From: Bauldia sp963759235 | GTDB lineage: Bacteria > Pseudomonadota > Alphaproteobacteria > Rhizobiales > Kaistiaceae | DNA: 64,000 bases | Direction of reading: 5' to 3' | Assembly: GCA_963759235.1 (NCBI GenBank) | Contig: CAVWYO010000001.1 | Span: forward strand, 62,001-126,000 | Shown here: positions 8,728-16,204 of the stretch, in pieces | Numbering within the stretch: the first letter of the stretch is position 1 | Layout of the letters: every line of letters begins with the position of its first letter | Position numbers and translations under genes: made by a program | The notes under the pieces: generated by a model | The model's database searches: none | What the model was told of the DNA's origin: nothing | The model's input: the letters and a program-made list of their open reading frames with translations, nothing else

Positions 8728-9447
8728 TCAGACTTCGGCGACGGAACTCGCCGTCCGGGGCGGGGACGACCGCTCTTCGTCGAGGATGCGCCCCGACTGG
8801 AGCCGGACCACGCGTCCCGAGCGTTCGGCCAGAACCGGATCGTGGGTGACGAGGATCAGCGTCGTGCCCCGCCTTGCCCGTGCCGCGAAAAGCAGATCGG
8901 CGATCAAGGCGCCGTTCGCGTCGTCCAGATTGCCCGTCGGCTCGTCGGCGAGCAGGATCGATGGTCCCGGCGCCAGCGCGCGGGCGATCGCGACCCGTTG
9001 CTGCTCGCCGCCGGACAGCTCTGCCGGATAGTGATCGAGGCGATCCCCGAGGCCGATTTCACGTAACTCCGCCCCAGCGCGGTCGAAGGCGGCCCTGGAC
9101 CCTGCCAACTCCAGAGGCACGGCGACGTTTTCGAGCGCCGTCATGTTGGGGATCAGGTGAAAGGACTGAAAGACGATACCGATCGCCCGCCCGCGGAGCC
9201 TCGCCAGATCGTCCTCGCCGAGTTCGCCGAGATCGGTCCCCTCCACCACCACCCGCCCGGAATGCGGTCTCTCCAGCCCGGCCAGCGCCATCAGCAGCGT
9301 CGACTTGCCGCTGCCGGACGGTCCGACGAGGCTCAGCGATTCGCCTGCGGCGATGTCGAGGTCGATGCCCTTGAGGACATGGACCTCGCTGGCACCCGAG
9401 CCGAGCCGGATATGAAGATCTTTGCAAACGATAACTGTTCCGGCCAC
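8728..9447 (-). CDS. ybbA: ABC transporter ATP-binding protein, YbbA/LolD family
   Basis: ATPase of 239 residues in the MacB/LolD/YbbA group. Walker A is GPSGSGKST (about residue 42), the signature is LSGGEQQRVAIARAL, and Walker B is ILLADEPTGNLD, the NLD ending being typical of the LolD subfamily; the switch His is in LVTHDP. Normally it works as a dimer with an FtsX-like permease, here the ybbP gene at 2939-5536. The start at ATG 9447 lies about 50 bp from the divergent tesA start, so the two share a short control region. ybbA and tesA are neighbours in many proteobacteria. The substrate of YbbAP is unproven. Confidence 0.92.
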   Translation of the reverse strand: MAGTVIVCKDLHIRLGSGASEVHVLKGIDLDIAAGESLSLVGPSGSGKSTLLMALAGLERPHSGRVVVEGTDLGELGEDDLARLRGRAIGIVFQSFHLIPNMTALENVAVPLELAGSRAAFDRAGAELREIGLGDRLDHYPAELSGGEQQRVAIARALAPGPSILLADEPTGNLDDANGALIADLLFAARARRGTTLILVTHDPVLAERSGRVVRLQSGRILDEERSSPPRTASSVAEV

Positions 9448-9498
9448 GCCTAACGCCCCATATCTCCATCTCGGGCGACAAGAGCCTCATATGGTGGA

Positions 9499-10296
9499 GT
9501 GCAGGTGCCGATCCAGCCTTTTCCGGCGATCCTCGTCCTTTCCGTCGCATTGGCGGCACCGGCGGCAGCCGATCCGATCCGCATCGTCGCCCTCGGCGAC
9601 AGCCTGACGGCAGGATATGGCCTCGACGCCGCATCCTCGTTCACGGCCGAGCTCGAAAAGGCACTCAAGGCGCACGGCCACGACGTGGTCGTCGTCAACG
9701 CTGGCGTTTCGGGCGACACGGCGAGCGACGGCCTCGCGCGGGTCGACTGGTCGGTGGGCGACGACGCCGACGCCGTGATCGTCGAACTCGGCGCCAATGA
9801 TGCGCTGCGCGGCGTAGACCCTGAGATCACGCGTGACGCGCTCGACAAGCTCGTCGCCCGGCTCACTCAACACCGACTGCCGGTGCTTCTTGCCGGCATG
9901 CTGGCTCCGCCGAACCTCGGTACCGAATACGGCCAGGCATTCGACGCCATCTATCCCGACTTGGCTGGGAAATATGGGGCGCTGCTTTACCCGTTCTTCC
10001 TCGACGGGGTCGCCGCCCGACCCGATCTCAACCAGGCGGATGGTATCCACCCCAATGCCGCGGGCGTGGCCATCGTTGTCGAGCGGATATTGCCATCGGT
10101 CGAGGCGCTCATCGCCCGCGTCCCCGGCCAAATGAAGTCGGGGGCTTTACAGTCCCTCCGGCAACGACCGATCCTGTCCATGATTCGCGATGGAGGTGCG
10201 CCATGCCGCGATTGTTCACCGGCATCGAAATCCCCGCCGAAATTGGCGAGCGACTGGCGCTCCTTCGCGGCGGGCTTCCCGGCGCCCGCTGGATAG
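9499..10296 (+). CDS. tesA: SGNH-hydrolase arylesterase/thioesterase TesA, with an unusual C-terminal extension
   Basis: Periplasmic esterase (TAP-like: thioesterase I, protease I, lysophospholipase L1). A signal peptide ends near APAAADP. Block I is GDSLTAGYGL with the nucleophilic Ser, the oxyanion Gly and Asn lie in VNAGVSGDT and GANDALRG, and block V DGIHPN gives the Asp-His pair. The start is GTG 9499; GTG 9505 in the same frame fits the GGTGGAG Shine-Dalgarno (9493-9499) better. The conserved fold ends near VEALIAR (about residue 208), where relatives stop. Here the frame runs on for over 50 residues of low-complexity character, through the Shine-Dalgarno and first 94 bases of thpR. The tail therefore looks like a lost stop. 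Confidence 0.88.
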   Translation: MQVPIQPFPAILVLSVALAAPAAADPIRIVALGDSLTAGYGLDAASSFTAELEKALKAHGHDVVVVNAGVSGDTASDGLARVDWSVGDDADAVIVELGANDALRGVDPEITRDALDKLVARLTQHRLPVLLAGMLAPPNLGTEYGQAFDAIYPDLAGKYGALLYPFFLDGVAARPDLNQADGIHPNAAGVAIVVERILPSVEALIARVPGQMKSGALQSLRQRPILSMIRDGGAPCRDCSPASKSPPKLASDWRSFAAGFPAPAG

Positions 10297-10787
10297 ACAA
10301 GGAAAACTACCACCTGACGCTTCGCTTCGTCGGCGATATCGACAGGATCGTCGCCGACGACATCGCCGACGCCCTCACCCGGGTGAACCGCTTCGGCTTC
10401 ACGCTGACCTTCGACGGCATCGGCTCGCTCGGCACCCGCAAGCCGCATGCCATCGTCGCCCGCGTTCAGCCGACGCGCTCGCTCCTGGAACTCCAGGCCG
10501 AGCAGGAGCGGCTCATGCAGCGGATCGGCCTGCCCCCCGAGCAGCGGAAATATACACCGCACATCACGCTCGCCCGGCTGCGGGGGGCGAGCGGCCGCGA
10601 CATTGCCGAGTATCTGACATTGCGCGGGGGCTTCTTCTCCGCCGCCTTCGAGGTCTCGCGCTTCGTTCTGTTCTCATCCCGAAACTCGGTCGGCGGAGGT
10701 CCGTATATCGTCGAGGAGGCCTACCCGCTCATCGAGCCGGCCCGGACAACCCACGGGGGTTATGATGGTCGCGCGGCTAACGGCTGA
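10203..10787 (+). CDS. thpR: RNA 2',3'-cyclic phosphodiesterase
   Basis: 2H-phosphoesterase of the LigT/ThpR family, 194 residues, which hydrolyses 2',3'-cyclic phosphate ends on RNA. The two catalytic HxTx motifs are present as HLTLRF (about residue 42) and HITLAR (about residue 126). It starts MPRLFTGIEIP, the usual family N-terminus, at ATG 10203 with GGAGGTG a few bases upstream. It overlaps the tail of the tesA frame and, at its end, the start of the pterin dehydratase gene by 26 bp, so translation of all three is likely coupled. Confidence 0.93.
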   Translation: MPRLFTGIEIPAEIGERLALLRGGLPGARWIDKENYHLTLRFVGDIDRIVADDIADALTRVNRFGFTLTFDGIGSLGTRKPHAIVARVQPTRSLLELQAEQERLMQRIGLPPEQRKYTPHITLARLRGASGRDIAEYLTLRGGFFSAAFEVSRFVLFSSRNSVGGGPYIVEEAYPLIEPARTTHGGYDGRAANG

Positions 10788-11058
10788 AGAGCGGGCGAAG
10801 GCGCTAGCCGAACGCCAGGGATGGGCGCTTGCCGATGACCGCGAAGCGATCGCCCGAACCTTCCGCTTCGCCGATTTCGTCGAGGCCTTCGGTTTCATGA
10901 CCAAGGTGGCCATGGTGGCGGAGAAGATGGATCATCATCCGGAATGGACCAACGTTTACAACCGCGTCGCCATAACCCTCTCGACCCATGAGGCGGGCGG
11001 TCTCACCAAGCGCGACGTCGAACTCGCCGCCGCGATCGACCGGATCGCCGGCGCGTGA
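10762..11058 (+). CDS. phhB: 4a-hydroxytetrahydrobiopterin dehydratase (pterin-4a-carbinolamine dehydratase)
   Basis: Small cytosolic enzyme of 98 residues that dehydrates pterin-4a-carbinolamine formed by aromatic amino acid hydroxylases. Length and motifs match the PCD/DCoH family: an N-terminal helix RLTAEERAKAL, GFMTKVAMVAEKMDHHPEW with the paired His, then NRVAITLSTHEAGGLT. ATG 10762 and ATG 10765 are both possible starts. It overlaps thpR by 26 bp. No phenylalanine hydroxylase is visible here, so a moonlighting or cofactor-recycling role elsewhere is possible. Confidence 0.93.
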   Translation: MMVARLTAEERAKALAERQGWALADDREAIARTFRFADFVEAFGFMTKVAMVAEKMDHHPEWTNVYNRVAITLSTHEAGGLTKRDVELAAAIDRIAGA

Positions 11059-11118
11059 GACGTTGCGCAGCCGGGAACGCCGCCCCATTTTTCCCTGGCT
11101 GTCGGCAAAGGAGCTGAA

Positions 11119-11505
11119 ATGAACGAGGTTCTATTTGGAGAAATCCTCGGGCCCGAGGAAGAGGCGCGCCGCGAAAAGCGTGTCCGCAACCGCTTCTGGG
11201 CCACGCTCCGCAAGGCCGCCCGCGTCATCCCGTTCGCGGACGATGTGGTCGCCGCCTATTTTTGTGCGCTCGATCCGGCAACGCCGCACCGCGTCAGGGG
11301 CGTGCTCCTTGCCGCCCTTGCCTATTTTGTTCTTCCGCTCGACGCGATTCCGGATTTCATCGCCGGACTGGGCTTCACCGACGACGTGACTGTCCTCCTC
11401 GCCGCCATCTCGATCGTGCGTTCGCACATCACGCCGGTCCATCGCGAGGCGGCGCGCGCCGCGCTGGCGGGGGAAGACGCCGAGCCCGTGGACCCGCGCC
11501 GCTGA
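11119..11505 (+). CDS. YkvA family protein (DUF1232)
   Basis: A 128-residue protein with the DUF1232 core. The hallmark YFVLPLDAIPDFIAGLGFTDD motif sits at about residues 74-94, preceded and followed by hydrophobic helices (GVLLAALAY, VTVLLAAISIV), which suggests membrane association. The function of the family is unknown. ATG 11119 is preceded by AAAGGAGCTG, a good Shine-Dalgarno. It lies 60 bp after the pterin dehydratase gene in the same direction and may belong to that operon. Confidence 0.9.
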   Translation: MNEVLFGEILGPEEEARREKRVRNRFWATLRKAARVIPFADDVVAAYFCALDPATPHRVRGVLLAALAYFVLPLDAIPDFIAGLGFTDDVTVLLAAISIVRSHITPVHREAARAALAGEDAEPVDPRR

Positions 11506-11841
11506 CGCGCCTCGGGCCGTTCTTCGCGACGGCGATGTCAAATTATGCTGCCCACGAGGGCAACTGGCCAATTTCCTGCCCTTTTTCCGAGACAAACACT
11601 GTGCTTTCGGGCGATGATCGCGCCGGGCGAATCAATCGCCGCCGCCTGGCGACATGATCATATTGTTGTCGATTTTCTCGGCACCAATCTTCGCGCTTTG
11701 GGACTGAAACCACCGCATCGGAAGTCGGTGCGTTCACAAAAAAGTAACCTCGATTGTCGCAGTTTTGATAAATGAAGTTCGCTTTGCAACGGGGGGCAAT
11801 CCGGGCTGCGCACCCGACAGACAGAGACCGGTGGTAGGACG
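11506..11841. other. Intergenic region before the IalB-family gene
   Basis: About 336 bp with noticeably lower GC than its surroundings, especially 11640-11780. No frame on either strand looks like a real gene. It presumably holds the promoter of the secreted protein gene at 11842, but I see no clear -35/-10 pair and no terminator-quality hairpin. Confidence 0.5.
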
Positions 11842-12351
11842 ATGAATGGACGTATCCTTTTCACGGCCGCGACGTTGATCATTGGCGCGACGGCGACTGC
11901 GCAATCGGCTACGAGCGTCGGCACCTTCAAGCAGTGGGGCGCCTACACCTCAGAAGAGAACGGCGGCAAGATGTGCTTCGTCGCATCGCAACCGACCGAC
12001 AAGAAATATTCCAGGGACATTGCGGGTCGCGATCCGGTCTTCTTCATGATCACGACGATACCGACGAAGAACATCCGCAACGAGGCGAGCACGATCATCG
12101 GCTATCCCTTCGCCGACAACAGCAAGGTGACCGTCGAGATCGACGGCGCGAACTCCTTCACCATGTTCACCGACAAGGACAGCGCCTGGATCGAGAACCC
12201 CGCTCAGGAACCGGATTTGATCGACGCGATGCGCAAGGGCACCCACATGACCGTCCAGGGCACGTCGCGGCGCGGCACCACGTCCACCGACACCTATTCG
12301 CTGTCGGGCATCACGGCGGCGCTGGAGGCGATGGCCAAGGAATGCCCCTGA
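11842..12351 (+). CDS. Invasion-associated locus B (IalB) family secreted protein
   Basis: Exported protein of 169 residues. A signal peptide (MNGRILFTAATLIIGATATAQSA) precedes a mature domain that begins TSVGTFKQWGAYTSEENGGKMCFVAS. It has two Cys residues (about 50 and 168) well placed for a disulfide, as in the IalB family first named in Bartonella. The domain is a beta-rich periplasmic fold of uncertain role, and most members in free-living alphaproteobacteria have nothing to do with invasion. It lies upstream of rlmN in the same direction with a 103-bp gap. Confidence 0.85.
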   Translation: MNGRILFTAATLIIGATATAQSATSVGTFKQWGAYTSEENGGKMCFVASQPTDKKYSRDIAGRDPVFFMITTIPTKNIRNEASTIIGYPFADNSKVTVEIDGANSFTMFTDKDSAWIENPAQEPDLIDAMRKGTHMTVQGTSRRGTTSTDTYSLSGITAALEAMAKECP

Positions 12352-12454
12352 GCCGGCATCTCCTGCTATAACCGCGACGCGCCGACCTGAGGCACCGGGC
12401 GAAGGCCGGGAGAGTGCCTATATGTGGCCGGCGGATTATTGATCGCGGATCGTC

Positions 12455-13657
12455 ATGCCCGATACTCACGAAATGGCCAGCGCGCGCTCCGGCGGCGCCG
12501 AACGCGAAGCCCGATCGTCGCTCGTCGGCCTGACGCGTGACGAGCTGGCGGAGGCCCTTCGTGCGATCGGCGTCCCGGATTCGCAGAAGCGCATGCGGGT
12601 CGCCCAGCTCTGGCACTGGCTCTACGTGCGCGGTGCCACAGACTTCGCTGCCATGACCAATGTGTCGAAGACGCTCCGCGCCGACCTCGACCGCCGCTTT
12701 GCGCTGAGCCGTCCCGAAATCGTCAGCGAGCAGGTCTCCGAGGATGGAACGCGAAAGTGGCTGTTCCGCTTTCCCTCGCGCGGCGCCGGCCGTCCGGTGG
12801 AGATCGAGACGGTCTACATCCCCGAGGAAGGCCGCGGCACGCTCTGCCTGTCGAGCCAGGTCGGCTGCACGCTCTCCTGCACCTTCTGCCACACCGGCAC
12901 CCAGAAGCTCGTCCGCAACCTGACGACGGAAGAGATCGTCGGTCAGATCCTCATGGCCCGCGACCGGCTCGGCGACTATCCCGGCCTCGCCGCCGCCGAC
13001 GACGCGGCGGTTCCGGCGACCGGCCGGCTCATCTCCAACGTGGTGATGATGGGGATGGGCGAGCCGCTCTACAATTTCGACAACGTCAAGAATGCGCTGC
13101 TGATCGCCGCCGACGGCGAGGGCATCGGCCTGTCGAAGCGGCGGATCACGCTGTCGACCTCGGGCGTCGTCCCGATGATCCCGCGCGCCGGCGCCGAGAT
13201 CGGCGTCATGCTCGCCGTCTCGCTCCACGCCGTGCGCGACGATCTCCGCGACGAGCTGGTGCCGCTCAACCGCAAATACCCGATCGCCGAGCTGCTCGAC
13301 GCCTGCCGGGCTTATCCCGGCCTCTCCAACGCGCGGCGGATCACCTTCGAATACGTCATGCTGAAGGGCGTCAACGATACGCTCGCCGAGGCGCGCGAGC
13401 TGGTGCGTCTGCTCGCCGGCATCCCCGCCAAGATCAACCTCATCCCCTTCAACCCGTGGCCGGGCTCGGGCTACGAGTGCTCCGACTGGGAGCAGATCGA
13501 GCGCTTCGCCGACATCGTCAATCGCGCCGGCTACGCCTCACCGATCCGCACCCCGCGCGGCCGCGACATCCTCGCCGCCTGCGGCCAGCTCAAGAGCGAG
13601 AGCGAGCGGCTGAGGATCCGCGAGCGGATGGCGCTCGAGGCGATGATCGCCGGTTAG
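12455..13657 (+). CDS. rlmN: 23S rRNA (adenine(2503)-C(2))-methyltransferase RlmN
   Basis: Radical-SAM enzyme of 400 residues that methylates C2 of A2503 in 23S rRNA and A37 in some tRNAs. The CX3CX2C cluster motif is CTLSCTFC (about residue 144). Other landmarks are the N-terminal RRM-like helical domain (LVGLTRDELAEALRAIG, LWHWLYVRG), LCLSSQVGC, VVMMGMGEPLYN, the substrate-channel segment SLHA and the catalytic Cys region GYASPIRTPRGRDILAACGQL near the C-terminus. Start at ATG 12455. Length and motif order are those of functional RlmN. Confidence 0.97.
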   Translation: MPDTHEMASARSGGAEREARSSLVGLTRDELAEALRAIGVPDSQKRMRVAQLWHWLYVRGATDFAAMTNVSKTLRADLDRRFALSRPEIVSEQVSEDGTRKWLFRFPSRGAGRPVEIETVYIPEEGRGTLCLSSQVGCTLSCTFCHTGTQKLVRNLTTEEIVGQILMARDRLGDYPGLAAADDAAVPATGRLISNVVMMGMGEPLYNFDNVKNALLIAADGEGIGLSKRRITLSTSGVVPMIPRAGAEIGVMLAVSLHAVRDDLRDELVPLNRKYPIAELLDACRAYPGLSNARRITFEYVMLKGVNDTLAEARELVRLLAGIPAKINLIPFNPWPGSGYECSDWEQIERFADIVNRAGYASPIRTPRGRDILAACGQLKSESERLRIRERMALEAMIAG

Positions 13658-13747
13658 GTCGCCGACGGGGCGGCTCCTGACAGAATCCGACCAGAGTGTC
13701 GGGTAGTCTTCGGGCTCCTGGTGAACCATCAAGCAACGAGGACACCG

Positions 13748-14119
13748 ATGGACTGGAAGCTGGAACTGGTTGCGGTGCCCGTCTCGGACGTCGACCGCGC
13801 CAAGGCCTTCTATGCCGAGAAGGTCGGCTTCAACGCCGACCAGGACCACACGGTCAGCGACACTCTGCGCTTCGTGCAATTGACACCGCCCGGGTCGGCC
13901 TGTTCGATCGCGATCGGAAAGGGGATCACCGGCGCTGCGCCGGGCTCGGTCGAGGGCCTGCAGTTGGTGGTGTCCGACATCGAGGCGGCGAGATCGGAGC
14001 TCGTCGGGCGCGGCGTGAAAGTTGGCGAGATCCAAGATTTCCCGTGGGGGAGGTTCATCTTCTTCGCCGACCCGGACGGCAATCGCTGGGCTGTGCAGCA
14101 ACTGCCCCGACGCGGCTGA
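13748..14119 (+). CDS. VOC family (glyoxalase/bleomycin-resistance fold) protein
   Basis: Single-domain VOC protein of 123 residues: MDWKLELVAVPVSDVDRAKAFYAEKVGF at the start, a SVEGLQLVVSDIEAARSEL second beta-alpha unit and the terminal FFADPDGNRWAVQQLP. Such proteins are metal-dependent lyases, dioxygenases or binding proteins; the reaction here cannot be told. The start is set at ATG 13748 because the family begins at this point and a GAGGA sits just upstream; a GTG at 13721 would add nine residues. It is followed closely by a membrane protein gene in the same direction. Confidence 0.85.
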   Translation: MDWKLELVAVPVSDVDRAKAFYAEKVGFNADQDHTVSDTLRFVQLTPPGSACSIAIGKGITGAAPGSVEGLQLVVSDIEAARSELVGRGVKVGEIQDFPWGRFIFFADPDGNRWAVQQLPRRG

Positions 14120-14147
14120 TCGCGCCGGGATCGACCGATCGGGTGCC

Positions 14148-14570
14148 GTGACCGCGCTCCTTCGCATCCTCATCCTCGACCCGCTGGCCTATGTCGTCGC
14201 TTGCATCGCCGCCGGCGCAACGATCGCCATCGCGCTGTTCGGCGTCGGCTCCGATCCGGACGTTGTCGGCTTGTTTGTCGGGACCGGCGTCGGCGTCACA
14301 TTCTATGCCGGCGCCTTCTCCTTCCTGCCGGCGTTGATCGCCATCGTGTTGGCCGAGGCCTTCGGCTGGCGGTCGGTGTTCTACTGGCTCGCTGTCGGCG
14401 GCGGCATCGGGCTTGCGGCGAACGCGCTGACCGGTTTCGTCGGCGCGCCTGAATTCGCCGACTATCGCCTGGTCCTCCACCTCGCCGCCGGCTTCGTCGG
14501 CGCGCTTGTCTACTGGCTGATCGCCGGCCGGCTTTCCGGCGTCAACCGGGCGGGCGGCACATCCGCCTAG
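14148..14570 (+). CDS. Small membrane protein, four predicted transmembrane helices
   Basis: About 140 residues with four hydrophobic stretches: ILDPLAYVVACIAAGATIAIALF, GLFVGTGVGVTFYAGAFSFL followed by PALIAIVLAEAFGW, SVFYWLAVGGGIGLAANAL and LVLHLAAGFVGALVYWLIAG. The conserved-looking LPALIAIVLAEAFGWRS and AAGFVGALVYWLIAGR are shared with small hypothetical proteins that I recall from Hyphomicrobiales. No catalytic motif is seen and the function is unknown. The start is taken at GTG 14148; a longer upstream frame overlaps the VOC gene and is unlikely to be translated. Confidence 0.65.
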   Translation: MTALLRILILDPLAYVVACIAAGATIAIALFGVGSDPDVVGLFVGTGVGVTFYAGAFSFLPALIAIVLAEAFGWRSVFYWLAVGGGIGLAANALTGFVGAPEFADYRLVLHLAAGFVGALVYWLIAGRLSGVNRAGGTSA

Positions 14571-14628
14571 CGCGCGACCAGCCCGCGCCGCGCCGCCGTG
14601 CGCCACCGAGCGGCAGCTGGGGAAGGTC

Positions 14629-15273
14629 CTACCGCGACTGAGCCAGCACCAGGCGAACCGCAAAGGCGCCGAGCACTCCGGCGAACAGCCAGTCGACCAT
14701 CCGCGTCGCCTTCGGCGAGCGCCGGAGGAAGCTGGCAATGCGGTCGGCGAACAGGATCAGCCCGACGCAGACCGGAATGTTCACCGCAGCGAAGAACAGC
14801 CCGAGAAAGAGGAGCTTCTTCGCCGCCTCCGGATCGGTCGGCGAGACGAACTGGGGCAGGAAGGTGACGAAGAAGATGATGATCTTGGGATTGAGCAGGT
14901 TGACCAGCAGTCCCTTGAGGTAGATCGCCCGGAGCCATTCCGGCCGGCCTCGTCTGTCGAGCGACAAAGCGGAACCATGGCGGATCGCATCGATGGCGAG
15001 ATAAGCGAGATAGAGCGCCCCAACGATCTTGAGGATGGTGAAGGCGGTCACCGAGGCGGCCAGCAGCACCGACAGGCCGGCGGCGATCAGGATCGAGTGG
15101 ACGACAAGTCCGGTGGTCGCGCCACCGAAGGCGGACAATCCCGCTGTGCGCGACTGCGAAACGGTCTTGGAGAGAAAGAGTGTCATGTCCGGTCCGGGCG
15201 TCAGGCCGAGGATGACGGACGCGACGGCGTAGGCGGCAAGAACCGGCAGTGTCGGGACGAAATCGGCGAGCAT
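14629..15273 (-). CDS. LysE/RhtB family translocator
   Basis: Inner-membrane exporter of 214 residues of the LysE superfamily (amino acid or metabolite efflux). About six hydrophobic segments are seen. The family signature near the N-terminus reads SVILGLTPGPDMTLFLSKTV, followed by GLSAFGGATTGLVVHSI, and there is the conserved LKGLLVNLLNPKIIIFFVTFLPQF. The start at ATG 15273 (MLADFVPTLPVLAAY) places this signature at the normal distance; an upstream in-frame GTG or ATG would add a non-conserved tail. It is convergent with the small membrane protein gene at 14148 and divergent from the PAP2 gene. Substrate unknown. Confidence 0.9.
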   Translation of the reverse strand: MLADFVPTLPVLAAYAVASVILGLTPGPDMTLFLSKTVSQSRTAGLSAFGGATTGLVVHSILIAAGLSVLLAASVTAFTILKIVGALYLAYLAIDAIRHGSALSLDRRGRPEWLRAIYLKGLLVNLLNPKIIIFFVTFLPQFVSPTDPEAAKKLLFLGLFFAAVNIPVCVGLILFADRIASFLRRSPKATRMVDWLFAGVLGAFAVRLVLAQSR

Positions 15274-15394
15274 GCGGACGAAAGCCTTGTCGCGAGGAGG
15301 CGGGAAGATTATCCGATCCGACTGGCGCTGGGCAGATATGAACTTCAGACTGCCATCATCCGGCGGTATCGCCACCGAAAAGGATTGAGGACGC

Positions 15395-16204
15395 TTGGCC
15401 GCGAGAGAGCAAGACGACCATCGGCATGACTTGCGGTGGGTCGGGAGGCTGCCCGCCGCGCACCCGATTATCGCGAGCCTCGCCTTCGTGGTCGTGGTAT
15501 CGGCATTCTTCCTCGCCTTTCCCGGCGTCGACCTTTGGGTAAGCGGCCTCTTCTACCACAACCCCGAAGGCTTCTTCCTCCACCGCAACAATGCCCTCCA
15601 GCTCTTTCGCGGCACCGGTCAGATCGCGGTCATTCTGATCGTCGCCTGGCTGGTCGTGCAATTGGGGGTCAAGCTGGCGAAACCGGAACGGCCGAGCTAT
15701 GTACGGCCGAAGGTTACGCTGTTCCTGCTCTCGACGTTGCTCGTCGGTCCCCTGCTTCTGGTCAATCTCATCCTCAAGGACCACTGGGGCCGCCCGCGCC
15801 CGAATGCCGTCGACATTTTCGGCGGCGGCGCACCCTATGTCGAAGTCTGGCGGATCACCAACTACTGCAACACCAACTGCTCCTTCGTCTCGGGCGAGAC
15901 GTCGACGGCATTCTGGCTGATGGCATTGGCGCTGGTCGTGCCTCGGGCTCTCCGCGCGCCGGTGGCAATCGTCACCGGGCTCTATGCCGTGCTTCTATCC
16001 CTCAACCGAATCGCCTTCGGCGGGCATTTCCTATCCGACGTCCTGATTTCCGCCGGCTTGACATTGCTGGTGGTCGCCATCGGCTATCGGCTCTTCATCA
16101 CGCACCCGGCGCGAAGGCTCGAGAACGAACAACTCGAGGCCGATCTCACCCGCCTCGGCCGCGCACTTGGCCGGCGGGAACGGAGCAAGGAGGAGCAGCG
16201 TTGA
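15395..16204 (+). CDS. PAP2 family membrane phosphatase
   Basis: Membrane-embedded lipid or sugar-lipid phosphatase of 269 residues with about six transmembrane helices. The three PAP2 active-site motifs are recognisable: KDHWGRPRP (motif 1), CSFVSGETS (motif 2, where the usual PSGH His is replaced by Glu) and NRIAFGGHFLSD (motif 3). The substitution in motif 2 is common in one alphaproteobacterial subgroup as I recall it, but it changes the proposed general acid. The start is TTG 15395, preceded by GAGGA. Its stop overlaps the start of the UdgX gene (TTGA), so the two are translationally coupled. The substrate may be undecaprenyl-PP, phosphatidic acid or lipid A. Confidence 0.88.
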   Translation: MAAREQDDHRHDLRWVGRLPAAHPIIASLAFVVVVSAFFLAFPGVDLWVSGLFYHNPEGFFLHRNNALQLFRGTGQIAVILIVAWLVVQLGVKLAKPERPSYVRPKVTLFLLSTLLVGPLLLVNLILKDHWGRPRPNAVDIFGGGAPYVEVWRITNYCNTNCSFVSGETSTAFWLMALALVVPRALRAPVAIVTGLYAVLLSLNRIAFGGHFLSDVLISAGLTLLVVAIGYRLFITHPARRLENEQLEADLTRLGRALGRRERSKEEQR

